A DNA stretch of 64,000 nt from Paenibacillus glycanilyticus (GTDB lineage: Bacteria > Bacillota > Bacilli > Paenibacillales > Paenibacillaceae), in NCBI RefSeq assembly GCF_030161375.1, contig NZ_BSSQ01000018.1, positions 1 to 64,000 of the forward strand. Direction: 5' to 3'. The position numbers were made by a program, and so were the translations under genes. Shown in pieces: positions 18,301-26,842 of the stretch. The notes below the pieces were generated by a model. That model ran no database searches. It was not told the DNA's origin and was given only the letters and a program-made list of their open reading frames with translations. The stretch's first letter is position 1, and every line of letters starts with the position of its first letter.

Positions 18301-21005
18301 ATGCCCTTCTGGAGCAAAGTAATAGAGGATGCATTTGCACCGCCGTTGCTAATATTGGCTGTAAATTCCCGGTCCTCCGGATCAACGGAAGCCGTTGCCG
18401 CAGCGCCGTCAGCCGTGTTGAAATGCCAGTAAGTAAGACGGTCGAGTCTGCCAAGATCAAAAGTGCCGTTGTAGACAAAATTTCCGTTAAGCGGCTCTTT
18501 TGCGTCATCTTCTTTGTATGGATCTTCCTGCGAGTCCGGCTCCACTTCTTCGAGCTTCACATTGCCGATCCAGACAGGATTCAGGTTGAGGCCGATATTA
18601 AACTCTAGCCGTGCCAGAACGTCCGTATCCGCCGGCATCTGGAATGTCATGCTGTAGGATTGAATCTGATCCGTTAAACTTGCGGACAAGACGTCGGAAT
18701 AAGTCGCCCAGCCGCGGTCGGCGCCGCCGCCGATCTTAGCCGTCATCGTCCGGTTTTCCGTCGATTTGGCGTCAAATGACAGCTTGTAATATCTGCCTTT
18801 GCCCACCGTTACGTTCTGAATAAGCTGAACGGAATAGTCTTGCGATCCGCCATTCGTAATGGTTGCTTTCGCATAAGTCGCGCTGCCAATCGTATCGGTA
18901 CTTATCGAGCCTTGACCGAAATAAGTAGGGACATGCACGAAGTTCCATTTTTCGGGATCTAACGTATCCGTCTCCGTTGCTACTGTCTTGAAGCCATTCG
19001 TGTAGTTCACGTCATGCACGTAATTGCCGTTAATAGCCGGTTTGTGATTAGCTGGCAAAGCTTCCTTCTCTACCAGCGGTTCTTTCAAGTCTGCAGTAGA
19101 GTATCCGCCTTTCTTGTCATACACGCGGACATAGTCGACTTCCATCTTGCGGTCATTATTGTCAAGCGGCATATTGCCGCCGTCGAAGTTGCCGCCAACC
19201 GCTAGATTCAGAATCATGTAGAAAGGCTTGTCAAAAGGCGCCGGATAAGCGTATTTCGCCGGCTGGTCAATTCCCCAGCTGTTCCAGTTGTTTTGCGTTT
19301 GATAGACAACTCCGTCTACCAGCCAGCGGATTTCGCCCGGCTCCCATTCAACGGCATAGACATGCTCGCCGCTAAAATCCGTTCCGCTTGGGAAGTTGTA
19401 TTTGTTACCGGTATAGCGGTTGCCCGGAGCGGTTTTGCCGTAATGGATCGTTCCGGAAACTTCGCCCGGCAGTCTGCCGACCGCTTCCATAATATCAAGC
19501 TCACCCGAAGACGCCCATGTTCCGTACTCGCTTGTTGCCGGCATCATCCAGAAGGCTGGCCAGAAGCCTTGGCCTTTAGGCAGCTTCAACTTCGCTTCGA
19601 ATTTGCCATAAGCTTTGGTGAACGTATTTTGCGTGAAAATACGGCCCGAAGTATAAGGAACATCATTACCGTTTGCTTCTTTTTTCGCCGTAATAACCAG
19701 CTTGCCGTCTTCAACCTTCACGTTGTCTGCTTCATAGCTCTGCTGTTCATTGTTGCCCCACTTCGTGAGGCCGTATTGCGAACCCGTCCCAAGCTGATAA
19801 CTCCACTTATCCAGGTTTACGCCGTTGGTATCCAGATTGTCGCCTGTGCCGTCAAACTCGTCGCTCCATACAAGATCCCATTGATCCGGAGTTGGAGTTG
19901 GCGTAGGAGTTGGTGTCGTTCCCCCGCTACCGCTGCTTGTTCCGCCAACTTGCCCTTTGCCTTTATCCAGCTTCTTACCATTTAGAGTAGAACCGTCCGT
20001 TTGGTTGTTCAGATGGTCGATATCCGAATTATTCGTCTCCAGTACCGTATCGGAATGGAGCTCCATCGTTCCGACCTCCGAGCCGTCAACAACGACGCGG
20101 ACCGGACCTTCCTTCTTATCAACTACGATAGTTGGCGTCTGAACATTGTTCAGGTGAATACTATGCACACCGCCGCCGCTGATAAAGATGGTTCCTTTTA
20201 CTTCCGTATTTTTCAGCGTAAAATCACCTTCGCCAATCCCAGCGGTCAAGTAAAGATTCCCGCCGATTGCCGAATTCTCGATCGTTACGCCGTCAAGGTT
20301 CACCAGCCCGTTGCCCGCCAGCTTTTGATCCTTGTACGTCTGCGCTTTCACGTAAACTTCGCCTGCTAGACGGCTTAATAGAACAACCGCTTCCGCACGA
20401 GTAATAGATTTAAGCGGCTGAACCGTCCCGTCCGGGAAGCCCTTCAAATAACCACCGCTTACCAATTGGCCCAGCGGCTCTGCCGCAAATGCGCCAACTT
20501 GCGCTTTATCATTAAACGCTCCAAGCGGATCAGAGCCTGTTGCTGCCGGCAATCTGAATAGTCCTGCAGCAATTTTGGCCGCCTCTTGTCTTGTAGTTGC
20601 CGCATTTGGTTTAAAGGTTCCATCCGGATAACCGTTAATAAAACCAGCTTGCTTACCGATCGCAATCGGTTCAGCATACCAAGCGCCGGACCCAACGTCC
20701 GAGAAGCTGTTCTCGCCTTTTGCCGTAAATCCAAACAAACTATTAATTAATTTCGTAAACTCTGCGCGCGTAATGCCTTGCTCCGGCTTAAACGTTCCGT
20801 CCGGGTAGCTGTTAACGAGGCCCTTGGATGTCCAATCCGTTACCTGCTGCGAAGCCCAATGCCCCGCAACATCCGGCGCCGTAGCACTTGTGGCTGCCGC
20901 TGTCGTACCCGAAGCCGCAAATACGGCTGACGGTACGTAACTTACGGCGATAACGACCGACATCACTAACGACAATAACCTTTTTGTTCTTTTTCTAGCC
21001 AACAC
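12375..21005 (-). CDS. Giant S-layer-anchored protein with two GH16 beta-glucanase domains
   Basis: A 2,876-residue exoprotein. Order: signal peptide (cut after about residue 30), three SLH domains (~44-222) for cell-wall attachment, a beta-rich segment, a TPTPTP linker (~365), GH16 domain 1 (~376-636) with ELDIMEAVG (nucleophile Glu502, Asp504, acid/base Glu507), and several carbohydrate-binding-like modules. A DUF1533-like domain (~1310-1395) precedes GH16 domain 2 (~1406-1665), with Glu1535/Asp1537/Glu1540 in ELDIMEARG. More binding-like modules, three further DUF1533-like domains and two C-terminal F5/8 type C (CBM32-like) domains (~2500-2635, ~2733-2876) follow. GH16 enzymes of this kind cut beta-1,3 or mixed beta-glucans such as laminarin. 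The GTG start at 21005 has GAGAGGGG six bases upstream. Both catalytic sites look intact. Neighbouring sugar transport genes suggest one polysaccharide-use locus. Confidence 0.95.
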   Translation of the reverse strand: MLARKRTKRLLSLVMSVVIAVSYVPSAVFAASGTTAAATSATAPDVAGHWASQQVTDWTSKGLVNSYPDGTFKPEQGITRAEFTKLINSLFGFTAKGENSFSDVGSGAWYAEPIAIGKQAGFINGYPDGTFKPNAATTRQEAAKIAAGLFRLPAATGSDPLGAFNDKAQVGAFAAEPLGQLVSGGYLKGFPDGTVQPLKSITRAEAVVLLSRLAGEVYVKAQTYKDQKLAGNGLVNLDGVTIENSAIGGNLYLTAGIGEGDFTLKNTEVKGTIFISGGGVHSIHLNNVQTPTIVVDKKEGPVRVVVDGSEVGTMELHSDTVLETNNSDIDHLNNQTDGSTLNGKKLDKGKGQVGGTSSGSGGTTPTPTPTPTPDQWDLVWSDEFDGTGDNLDTNGVNLDKWSYQLGTGSQYGLTKWGNNEQQSYEADNVKVEDGKLVITAKKEANGNDVPYTSGRIFTQNTFTKAYGKFEAKLKLPKGQGFWPAFWMMPATSEYGTWASSGELDIMEAVGRLPGEVSGTIHYGKTAPGNRYTGNKYNFPSGTDFSGEHVYAVEWEPGEIRWLVDGVVYQTQNNWNSWGIDQPAKYAYPAPFDKPFYMILNLAVGGNFDGGNMPLDNNDRKMEVDYVRVYDKKGGYSTADLKEPLVEKEALPANHKPAINGNYVHDVNYTNGFKTVATETDTLDPEKWNFVHVPTYFGQGSISTDTIGSATYAKATITNGGSQDYSVQLIQNVTVGKGRYYKLSFDAKSTENRTMTAKIGGGADRGWATYSDVLSASLTDQIQSYSMTFQMPADTDVLARLEFNIGLNLNPVWIGNVKLEEVEPDSQEDPYKEDDAKEPLNGNFVYNGTFDLGRLDRLTYWHFNTADGAAATASVDPEDREFTANISNGGANASSITLLQKGIKIVPNNDYQLKFKASAASDRTIKVGIQKQDGTNLVEPIAVNLTTASAEQTVNFNTGTAADSNAILVFMLGGSDADVAIDDVALLRANNDLPLSDQFPLKNGDFSNGKASWNLHVQGFYDGWDHVTGYTEDAGSMKVNVSSVGNYAWDVMLMQNNFNLYRDKTYLVSVDLKSSVDRDADIVIDNATDRLLTHTVHLTGDYQTFTYELPVTADTAASFKVLLGKQATNPAGAHDVYVDNVRVELKGAREKAFLLQNGYFTDGNANWSQHVQGVYDGTSKASYDFNNGRAKVTVENVGANPWDVMLLQQPLQLQKDKTYIVKFDARATVAKKIGVIAENSTYTKYMAEEVTLGTTTKSYSFEFTMPREDAVGLKYLLGYYGAAMDAHDIFIDNVRFEEKGAMEAIGEIAPTQNDIRLPAAPVLTPDVSDNSLGKDIMLTFASQPSWSNAIHSITVDGTAIAADDYTITANSVTIKSGVFAVAGDHVIVIQASGYELGQVTQTVETQQLWSLVWSDEFNGDAVNPDTNGVDLTKWGYQEGNGSEYGVADWGNNEQQYYRKQNIAVDPTTGNLVITAKKETFNGKPYTSGRLWTSNTFTKAYGKFEARMKLPEGSGIWPAFWMMPADSEYGGWAASGELDIMEARGRLPHEVGGTIHYGKNAPNNKATGAAYTFPEGESISGYHTYSVEWEPGEIRWYVDGNLYQTVNNWNSWGADQPDKYAYPAPFDKPFYIILNLAVGGQFDGNRLPADSDLPAKMEVDYVRAYELTGRPYRTPVEPDSKDEIPANAKAIVDQGFEHGLTDITDSTQALNANYWNFLHTPDFGGAGSAIVDTIGDDKFAKVSITSGGNQNYALQLIQYATITKGHAYKISFDAKAAAARNISLKVGGDADNGWGAYSDNFDAALTTNLKHYEYRFLMNNDTDLAARLELNLGLNTNTVWIGNIKIEEVDAVSEQDGAKAPLGNGQHVYNGNFDLGTMDRMTFWNFETSGDADAFASVDPNARQLEAAIANGGDSPSDVTLTQKGINLLQNDSYKLNFKASGEAERSIKVSFVSKDGHTVYASKDFTIGTAMGSQEFAFTMPVGVTDEEGQLVFGLGGNDSDVAIDNVSLIRTTNNNFDFTGVDLFPLKNGDFFAGLLNWEQNTQDGGGAQFSTEDGAAKLTITSLGNQPYSNMLIQGGMSFKKGLTYTLEFDVKASVARDLQATLENASYARRFDSGVQAIGTDWAHMKFTVRPTADELLALKIMLGKTPGGAVGTVWIDNVVLEVENAPVKRPPTMVADSTDNLAGQEIMIPFADDATWRGAITSVSVNGAALNATQYTVTAGTLTLHSDVFSVDGNYPVKVAATGYGDAVLTQQVFSGDGNLVLNGSFTNGTANWESWKGADDYSSISVEDEKAAIQINYNGGLDPQWSVPYTWSTQFMQSGIKLKAGKTYELSFKAWSTVNRPILVELTGYSGNQQVLFNLTGDSSTVYTKVLKPTADMTLTVKYLLGNVISGDITTPTGEHTIHIDEVAVREKVSPPTVTADSTDNKLTNPIELTFTDNAAWSNAITGITVDGAAVNAGKYTVAAGKITLDASLFPSIKTYSIAILANGYAAAEVSQEVKTNAKNIALGSTATASSNNQPAANAIDGKSNTRWESAASDPEWISLDLKKLYKLESMTLSWEGAYGKTYTVQVSSVDSPGDDDWTTVFTEPSGNGGIDNITLHGEEARHVRINATARGTQWGYSLWEIEVYGTPSSPDPILPLGPALTGDSTSNKVGNSIELGFTSDAAWEAAVTAVKVNDVALAADKYIVAAGKITLNGGVFTAAGSYAVTVSASGYADNEVTQVIAADVNLALGKTAVASSEQDVFYAAEATDGDQGSRWGANWTTNNDNHPEWIYVDLGAVETFNKLALNWEGAYGKSFEIQVAQPGADLTDNANWTTVHTVSGQSLSGDGLKQIINLDTPVQGQYVRIYVTEKGFAPYGPSLYEIEIYNS

Positions 21006-21049
21006 TGTTTTCCCCTCTCAAGAAAGATGACCAGGGTGACTGTTCTAGT

Positions 21050-21063
21050 TGTAAACGTTTTCA
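21050..21063 (-). promoter_or_regulatory. cre-like site (CcpA) upstream of the GH16/SLH gene
   Basis: TGTAAACGTTTTCA matches the catabolite-response-element consensus TGWAARCGYTWNCW at all 14 positions. It lies 45-58 bases upstream of the GTG start, a position suited to repression by CcpA or a LacI-family relative. Binding is inferred. Confidence 0.65.
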
Positions 21064-21094
21064 GAATATTGAAAAAATGATAACCGGCATAAGA

Positions 21095-21129
21095 AAAGGA
21101 ACGCCTGGCGTAAATATGGCGTTCCTTTT
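21095..21129 (-). terminator. Terminator of the sugar-binding lipoprotein gene
   Basis: AAAAGGAACGCC pairs with GGCGTTCCTTTT across a 12-base loop. The arms end in A and T runs, so it could work on either strand. It follows the lipoprotein gene that ends at 21165. Confidence 0.85.
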
Positions 21130-21164
21130 CCTGTTGCTAGCTAAGGCTTATTACTTAAAGAAGA

Positions 21165-22946
21165 TTATTTCGAAGCCGATGCGTACCAATCGTTAACTTC
21201 CTTCGTTACTTGGTCGCCGCCGGATTTCTTCCAGTTCTCAACCATGGTATCAAACGAATCAATCGGTGCTTGACCGTAGATGATTTTGGAATACGATTCG
21301 TTAACCAATTTGTTCAGCAATTCGTTTTTGGACTTCATCGTTTCCGTCAGAGGACCTTGGAAGTAGTTCTTCATGCGAATATCTTTTTGATCCATAACGA
21401 TCTTCATCGCTTCCAGGTTTTCCTGCTTACGTACGGCTTTTGTCTGCTCTTCGTATGGCGTTGTTGGAGCTTCGCCGTTATACAGCTTGATCATAGTGTC
21501 CGCATACAGAGCCGGTTGACGAGCGCCTTCAAATGTCAGCGAGTAGTAGATTGGCTCTACGAGATGCGTGCGGTCCGCATAGTTCGGGAACAGGTCCGGA
21601 TATTTTTGCGGATCCTTCGTGATCGTGCCGTCCGGCAATTTAGCCCAGTCGTAACCTTCTGCGAAGCCGTTCTCGAACTCGCTGCCTTTTTGCGGGTTCG
21701 CCCAGTTATCGAAGAAGAAGTTGTAGTAACGAAGCAGCGCTTCAGGATGAGCCGCTTTTTTGTTAATCAGCATCCAGCCGTTAACGGACGGGTTGCCGCT
21801 TTGGGAACCGATTTTACCGTCTGGACCAGCAGGGATCGGGTAAGCTTTGTATTTCGCGCCGGGAACGTTGTTGATCAGATCGCCAAACGGCCAGTCCGGC
21901 AGCCAGTTACGGCCAACGATTGCGCCTGCTTGACCTTTCGTGAAGAACTCGGAACCGGAAGTGTCGTCCTTCAGACCGGAGTCTTTCGAGATCCAGCCTT
22001 TATCCATCCAGGTTTTCAACGTGCTGAGAGCTTGCTTGGCAGCCGGATCCACGGAGCCGAATGCCAGCGTGCCGTCAGCCGCTTTGTTCCATTGGCCCGG
22101 CATTGTGCCGTAAGCGCCGAACAGCCAGCTTACGTCCGTCATCCAGTTCAGGAAGCCGTTTTTGAAGCCGAGAGCCATGCCAAATGTGTCGTTTTTGCCG
22201 TTGCCGTCCGGATCTTTATTGGTGAATGCATCCATGATGGCTTCAAGGTCGGCAACCGTTTTAGGAGCTTGAAGGCCGAGTTTATCCATCCAATCCTGAC
22301 GAAGCCACAGAACCATATCGTCGTTGTATGCGTAGTCGAGAACCGGAAGCGCCATTTTCTCGCCGTCGCGCGTTACCGGAAGGAAAGTATCCGGGTTCAG
22401 CGCCGCCGCTTTTTTGTACTCGTCGCCGGCATACTTGTCGAACAGCTCGTTGACCGACATGAATTGACCGGAGTCAATCAGCATGTTAACGGTTTCCATA
22501 TCGCCGCGGTACGTAATAACGTCAGGCATTTTCTCGCCGGAGGAAAGCATCAGGCGAAGCTTTGTTTTGTAAGCGTCGTTTGTATCCGTTACAACCCAGT
22601 CGTATTTCACGTCGATGCCAAGGTTGTCTTTCATATACTTTTGCAAAACGTTGTTTTCCATCGTTTCGCCCGTTTTGAAGAAGTAGTTCGTGCCTACGCC
22701 TTTAACCGTTGTCAGAGTGATCGGCTCTACGTATTTCTTGCCGTCCCAGCCCGTCTCGTCCGCACCGCTTCCCGCGTTGTCCGTACCAGCATTGTTTGTT
22801 GCTGCCGCATTGCCGGAGTTCGTTGCCGCAGGGTCGTTAGATGGCTTATTACCGTTATTATTGTTGTTTGATCCGCATGCCGCAAGGCTTGCCGCAAGTA
22901 CGCCAGTCAACGAAACGAGCATCAGCTTTTTCATTGAATTATGCAT
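21165..22946 (-). CDS. Extracellular solute-binding lipoprotein (LplA-type)
   Basis: A 593-residue family 1 solute-binding protein. The N-terminus has a lipoprotein signal with lipobox LAAC, Cys24 being the lipidated residue, then an Asn/Gly/Ala-rich linker to about residue 65. The mature part has the features of the large LplA/YtcQ subgroup seen with YesM/YesN systems. It would capture an oligosaccharide outside the membrane and deliver it to the two permeases encoded just upstream. No ATPase gene is nearby, which is usual for this class, where a shared MsmX-type ATPase serves many importers. Position next to the GH16 gene suggests beta-glucan oligosaccharides, an inference only. Confidence 0.92.
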   Translation of the reverse strand: MHNSMKKLMLVSLTGVLAASLAACGSNNNNNGNKPSNDPAATNSGNAAATNNAGTDNAGSGADETGWDGKKYVEPITLTTVKGVGTNYFFKTGETMENNVLQKYMKDNLGIDVKYDWVVTDTNDAYKTKLRLMLSSGEKMPDVITYRGDMETVNMLIDSGQFMSVNELFDKYAGDEYKKAAALNPDTFLPVTRDGEKMALPVLDYAYNDDMVLWLRQDWMDKLGLQAPKTVADLEAIMDAFTNKDPDGNGKNDTFGMALGFKNGFLNWMTDVSWLFGAYGTMPGQWNKAADGTLAFGSVDPAAKQALSTLKTWMDKGWISKDSGLKDDTSGSEFFTKGQAGAIVGRNWLPDWPFGDLINNVPGAKYKAYPIPAGPDGKIGSQSGNPSVNGWMLINKKAAHPEALLRYYNFFFDNWANPQKGSEFENGFAEGYDWAKLPDGTITKDPQKYPDLFPNYADRTHLVEPIYYSLTFEGARQPALYADTMIKLYNGEAPTTPYEEQTKAVRKQENLEAMKIVMDQKDIRMKNYFQGPLTETMKSKNELLNKLVNESYSKIIYGQAPIDSFDTMVENWKKSGGDQVTKEVNDWYASASK

Positions 22947-23081
22947 TTTTTTCCCCCCGTAAAATGATTATTATAGCATGAGAGCGCTTTATTTACTCTC
23001 AATTAATACTATAGTCTTGGTTATTACTGATAGAAATACCATAATTTTGAGTAACATGCCATTTTGTTATCTTCTTAATTT

Positions 23082-23960
23082 CTACTCTTTTACCGCGCCA
23101 AGGACAATCCCTTTGACGAAAAACCGCTGCAGGAACGGATACACAACCAGAACCGGAAGCATCCCGATAAAGATTTGAGCCGCTTTCACCGTACGCTGGG
23201 AAATGTTCTTCAACTCGTTGACGTCCGGGTTCAGCTTGCTGAAGTCCTGCTGTACGATAATCGTCTGCAAGAAGGTTGCGAGCGGATAGTTGCGGTAGTC
23301 GTTAATGTAGAGCAAAGCGTCAAACCATGCATTCCAGTTGCCTACGATCGTAAAGAGCGACATGGTTGCAATCGCCGGCATAGCCAGAGGCAGATAAACC
23401 CGGAACAGAATCGAGAAATGTCCCGCTCCGTCGATAAAGGCTGCTTCCTCCAGCTCCTTGGGCGTGGCGCGGAAGAAGTTCATCAGGAGAATCATGTTGA
23501 ATACGGCAACGGAGCCCGGAAGAACAAGCGCCCAAATCGTATTCATCATATGAAGATTGCGGATGACGATATAAAGAGGCACTATACCGCCGCTGAACCA
23601 CATCGTAAATACGAAATACCAAGCGTATCGCGAGCGGGCCTTAAAAACGGTCGTATCCTTCGACAGCGCATAGCCGCCCAGCGTAATGACCGCCAGCGTA
23701 ATGGACGCGCCAAGCGCCGTACGCCCGATCGAGATCCAGAACGCCCGGAGGAAGTTCGGATTGTTCATTGTTTTCGTATACGATTCGGTATTGAAATCCA
23801 CCGGCCACATGCCGACCAGATGCGCATTCGCGGGAGCACTGGCACTAAAGCTGATCGCGAGTATATGAATGATAGGTATAATACACAACAGGCCTGCTAG
23901 GGCCAGGATTAAATAGTTGAATACCGAGAAAACCCGATAACCGAATGTCTTTTGATACAT
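23082..23960 (-). CDS. Carbohydrate ABC permease (LplC/MalG-type)
   Basis: A 292-residue binding-protein-dependent permease with six hydrophobic segments and the cytoplasmic EAA loop visible as EEAAFIDGAGHFSILFRVYL, which docks to the ATPase. It ends KGIVLGAVKE, a typical ending of this subfamily. It is separated from the upstream permease gene by 18 bases and from the lipoprotein gene by 135 bases, so the three are probably one operon read leftward. Confidence 0.93.
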   Translation of the reverse strand: MYQKTFGYRVFSVFNYLILALAGLLCIIPIIHILAISFSASAPANAHLVGMWPVDFNTESYTKTMNNPNFLRAFWISIGRTALGASITLAVITLGGYALSKDTTVFKARSRYAWYFVFTMWFSGGIVPLYIVIRNLHMMNTIWALVLPGSVAVFNMILLMNFFRATPKELEEAAFIDGAGHFSILFRVYLPLAMPAIATMSLFTIVGNWNAWFDALLYINDYRNYPLATFLQTIIVQQDFSKLNPDVNELKNISQRTVKAAQIFIGMLPVLVVYPFLQRFFVKGIVLGAVKE

Positions 23961-23978
23961 GCGCGCAGGTACCCCTTT

Positions 23979-24944
23979 CTAGAAGATTTTATAATCCGCG
24001 TATTTTTGAGCGAGCTTGTAACCGACGATGATGAGCACGAAACCGATGAGCGATTTGAATATGCCAACGGCCGTGGCCAAGCTGTACTGCCCGTTCAAGA
24101 TACCCGTACGGTAAACGAACGTGTCTATAATGTCGCCTTTGCTATAGACAAGCGGATTATACAAGTTGAAGATCTGGTCAAAGCCCGCGTTCAGAATATT
24201 GCCGAGAGCCAGCGTTCCCACTACGATTACGATCGGCAGGAGCGATGGAATCGTTACATGCCAGGTTTGCTTCCAGCGAGTCGCGCCGTCTACTTCCGCC
24301 GCTTCGTAGAGTGACGGATTCACCCCCGCCAACGCCGCGAGGTACACGATTGTGCCGTAACCGAACTGCTGCCAGACATCGCTAAGCACAACGACAAACC
24401 GGAACCAATTCCCGTCGCCCAGGAACAGAATCGACTCCTTCACGCCAAACCAGTTATGCAGCACCGTGTTGATAATCCCGTCCGACGCAAGCATGTCATT
24501 CAGAATCCCGCCCAGGAATACCCACGAGATGAAGTAAGGCAGATACACCAGCGTCTGCACCGTGCGCTTGAAAGGGTTAAAGTTCACTTCGTTCAGCAAA
24601 AGCGCAAACACGAACGGCACGATAATGCCGCATATAATTTTCAATCCGGCGATCAGCGCCGTGTTCGTAATAACCTGCTTAATGTCCGGATAATCGAACA
24701 TAAATTTGAAATGCTCAAGCCCTACCCACTTGGAATGGAAAATGCCATCGTACGGTTTGTAGTCTTGAAAAGCGATAACCAATCCTCCGAGAGGCACGTA
24801 CACGAATATGAATTGCAGGATTACCGCCGGAAGCAGCATGATATGAAGCGGCCAGGTCCTCTTCAGAAATCCTCTCGATTTTGATTTGTCGGTCTCTTGT
24901 CGCAAGACCTCATTGCCGGCTATCGCCTTTGTCGTTGTCCCCAT
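23979..24944 (-). CDS. Carbohydrate ABC permease (LplB-type)
   Basis: About 321 residues, six transmembrane segments and an EAA loop (YEAAEVDGATRWKQTWHVTI). The reading frame is open up to 25082, but that extension has no ribosome binding site and would overlap the divergent control region. GGAAAGGA at 24953-24960 sits 8 bases before the ATG at 24944, so I start there; ATG 24950 is the alternative. It is the first gene of the leftward transport operon and diverges from the sensor kinase gene at 25106, leaving about 160 bases for both promoters. Confidence 0.92.
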   Translation of the reverse strand: MGTTTKAIAGNEVLRQETDKSKSRGFLKRTWPLHIMLLPAVILQFIFVYVPLGGLVIAFQDYKPYDGIFHSKWVGLEHFKFMFDYPDIKQVITNTALIAGLKIICGIIVPFVFALLLNEVNFNPFKRTVQTLVYLPYFISWVFLGGILNDMLASDGIINTVLHNWFGVKESILFLGDGNWFRFVVVLSDVWQQFGYGTIVYLAALAGVNPSLYEAAEVDGATRWKQTWHVTIPSLLPIVIVVGTLALGNILNAGFDQIFNLYNPLVYSKGDIIDTFVYRTGILNGQYSLATAVGIFKSLIGFVLIIVGYKLAQKYADYKIF

Positions 24945-25105
24945 CCCCATTGTCCTTTCCGCTATTCTATTTGTCGATTGACAGAGTTTCATCATGATGT
25001 ATAGTAAGTATAGCAATCGGGGAATCGCCAAGTCTGCGCCAATGATTTTAGAACGATACCCGGATTTTTTGTTTTCATCCACTTTGCTGCGGGGAGACCG
25101 ACCAC

Positions 25106-26830
25106 ATGTCGCTGCGATTGAATACGTTTACAAAAATAGTCGGCATCATCGTTTTGCTGCTCATTCCGATTATCGCCCTCTACTGGTTTTCGAATAAGAC
25201 AAGCATGGACGTCGTGATGAACGAAGTGGAAATTTCCATGCACAAGGACTTGTCCTACTTCGCGGCCCAGACCGATAAAACGGCGGAACAGCTGGCGAAA
25301 AGCGGCCTTATGATAACAGAAGACATTAACGTCCGTACCCTCGAGTTTTTGGAGATAGCCACCCTATACGAACAAACGGATCAGAAGATTCGCATTGCCG
25401 ACAAGCTTCGGCTCATTAATGCCTCCTCCGATTGGGATACAACGATCAGCATCTATGCGCCGGCCACCAACACCTTCGTTTCAACCGACTTCCATCTGGA
25501 ATACGATAAAGATCTCGTAGCCAAAAACTATTCAAAGGTCTGGAAATATACCGAGAACGTTGCCCCTTATTATCAGAACAATCCAAGGTTTGTAAGGTTT
25601 CTAAGCGAGCCCTATGACAGCTCCGCCTCTAACGCGGGAGTTATCGTTGAAGTCAGCTTCGGGGCAGACGAATTAGTGAAAGCGCTCGATCGCTTCAAGG
25701 CGGGCAGCAAGGGAGATGTCTTCTTCAGCTCGCCGGACCGGAAGATTCTTGCGGTTAACGGCTCCGATACCGAACTGCAGAAGAAGCTGCTTGCCAAGGT
25801 GAATTTGGAAAAGCTGTCGGAATCGCAGTATACCCGCATTAAGCTTGAAGGCATCGAGTATACCGTCAACAGCGTGTACATGCCGGAGCTTGGCTGGTAT
25901 GTTTTTGACTACTTGCCCATTGACGACGTTGTCCGGCCGATTACGGCAAACAGCAATCTCTTTTATATCTGCATCATCTTTCTCCTCATCGGCAGCACGA
26001 TAGCGGCTTACATTCTGTACACGAACGTACAGGTTCCGATCCGGGAGCTGATCCGCGGCGTGAAAAAGCTGAAAAAAGGCGAATATCCAAAGCTGAAGGT
26101 GTTCCATCCAAACAGCGAGTTCCACTTCCTGCTCGTCAGCTTTAACGATATGGCCGTCCAGATCGAGCAGCTGATCCAGAACGTCTACCTCGAGCAGATC
26201 CGGTCGAGGGATGCCAATCTGAAGCAATTGCAATCGCAGATTAATCCGCATTTTCTCTATAACTGCTTCTCTCTTATCCGCAGTCTTACGAGACTTGGAG
26301 AGAAAGAGTCCGTCATGGAGCTGGCGCTGCATCTTAGCCGGTATTACAGGTATACAACGAGGTCCGAGAGACAACTCGCCTACCTGCGCGAGGAGGTAGA
26401 GCTGGTGAAAAGTTATCTGGCGATCCAGGCGATGAACGTCCAGGATATGACCTACGTCATTACGATCCCGGGAGCGATGGAAGAGCTTGAGATTCCTCGG
26501 TTAATCCTGCAGCCTATCGTCGAGAATGCCGTGCTGCACGGCCTTGAACCAATCGGCGGCGGCGAAGTGCAAATCATAGGCTCGCAAAATGACCGGTACA
26601 ATATCATCACCGTAACCGATAATGGGGTTGGCGTTACCGAAGAGCAGCTAGCCCAGCTGAAGCTGCAAATGTCGATGCCGCCTACGGAAGACAAAGGCTG
26701 CGCTTTGTGGAATACGCGCCAGCGGATGCTGCTGCAGTATGGTCAGGAAGCCGGCGTTCGTCTTATTCGCGGCGATGACGGCGGGCTTACCGTAGAGCTC
26801 TATTGGCCAAATGATAGAGATTCATTATAG
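25106..26830 (+). CDS. YesM-family sensor histidine kinase
   Basis: A 574-residue membrane kinase. Transmembrane helices at about residues 8-29 and 289-309 bracket an extracellular sensing domain of ~260 residues; a HAMP segment and a His_kinase domain follow with the phosphoacceptor His382 in QINPHFLYNCF, then an HATPase domain with ILQPIVENAVLHG and a DNGVG motif. This architecture is the YesM group, which senses extracellular sugars or their binding proteins. The GGGGAG ribosome binding site lies 8 bases before the start. The next gene, its response regulator, begins 12 bases downstream. Confidence 0.95.
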   Translation: MSLRLNTFTKIVGIIVLLLIPIIALYWFSNKTSMDVVMNEVEISMHKDLSYFAAQTDKTAEQLAKSGLMITEDINVRTLEFLEIATLYEQTDQKIRIADKLRLINASSDWDTTISIYAPATNTFVSTDFHLEYDKDLVAKNYSKVWKYTENVAPYYQNNPRFVRFLSEPYDSSASNAGVIVEVSFGADELVKALDRFKAGSKGDVFFSSPDRKILAVNGSDTELQKKLLAKVNLEKLSESQYTRIKLEGIEYTVNSVYMPELGWYVFDYLPIDDVVRPITANSNLFYICIIFLLIGSTIAAYILYTNVQVPIRELIRGVKKLKKGEYPKLKVFHPNSEFHFLLVSFNDMAVQIEQLIQNVYLEQIRSRDANLKQLQSQINPHFLYNCFSLIRSLTRLGEKESVMELALHLSRYYRYTTRSERQLAYLREEVELVKSYLAIQAMNVQDMTYVITIPGAMEELEIPRLILQPIVENAVLHGLEPIGGGEVQIIGSQNDRYNIITVTDNGVGVTEEQLAQLKLQMSMPPTEDKGCALWNTRQRMLLQYGQEAGVRLIRGDDGGLTVELYWPNDRDSL

Positions 26831-26842
26831 GAGGGAAATACC

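Noticed and set aside
21210..22871. 553-residue plus-strand frame inside the solute-binding lipoprotein gene
   Set aside because: Antisense shadow of a well-supported gene; Val/Arg/Phe-rich with no recognisable domain.
22974..22995. AGCGCT palindrome upstream of the solute-binding lipoprotein gene as a cre site
   Set aside because: TGAGAGCGCTTTAT has two mismatches at conserved positions, too weak to call.
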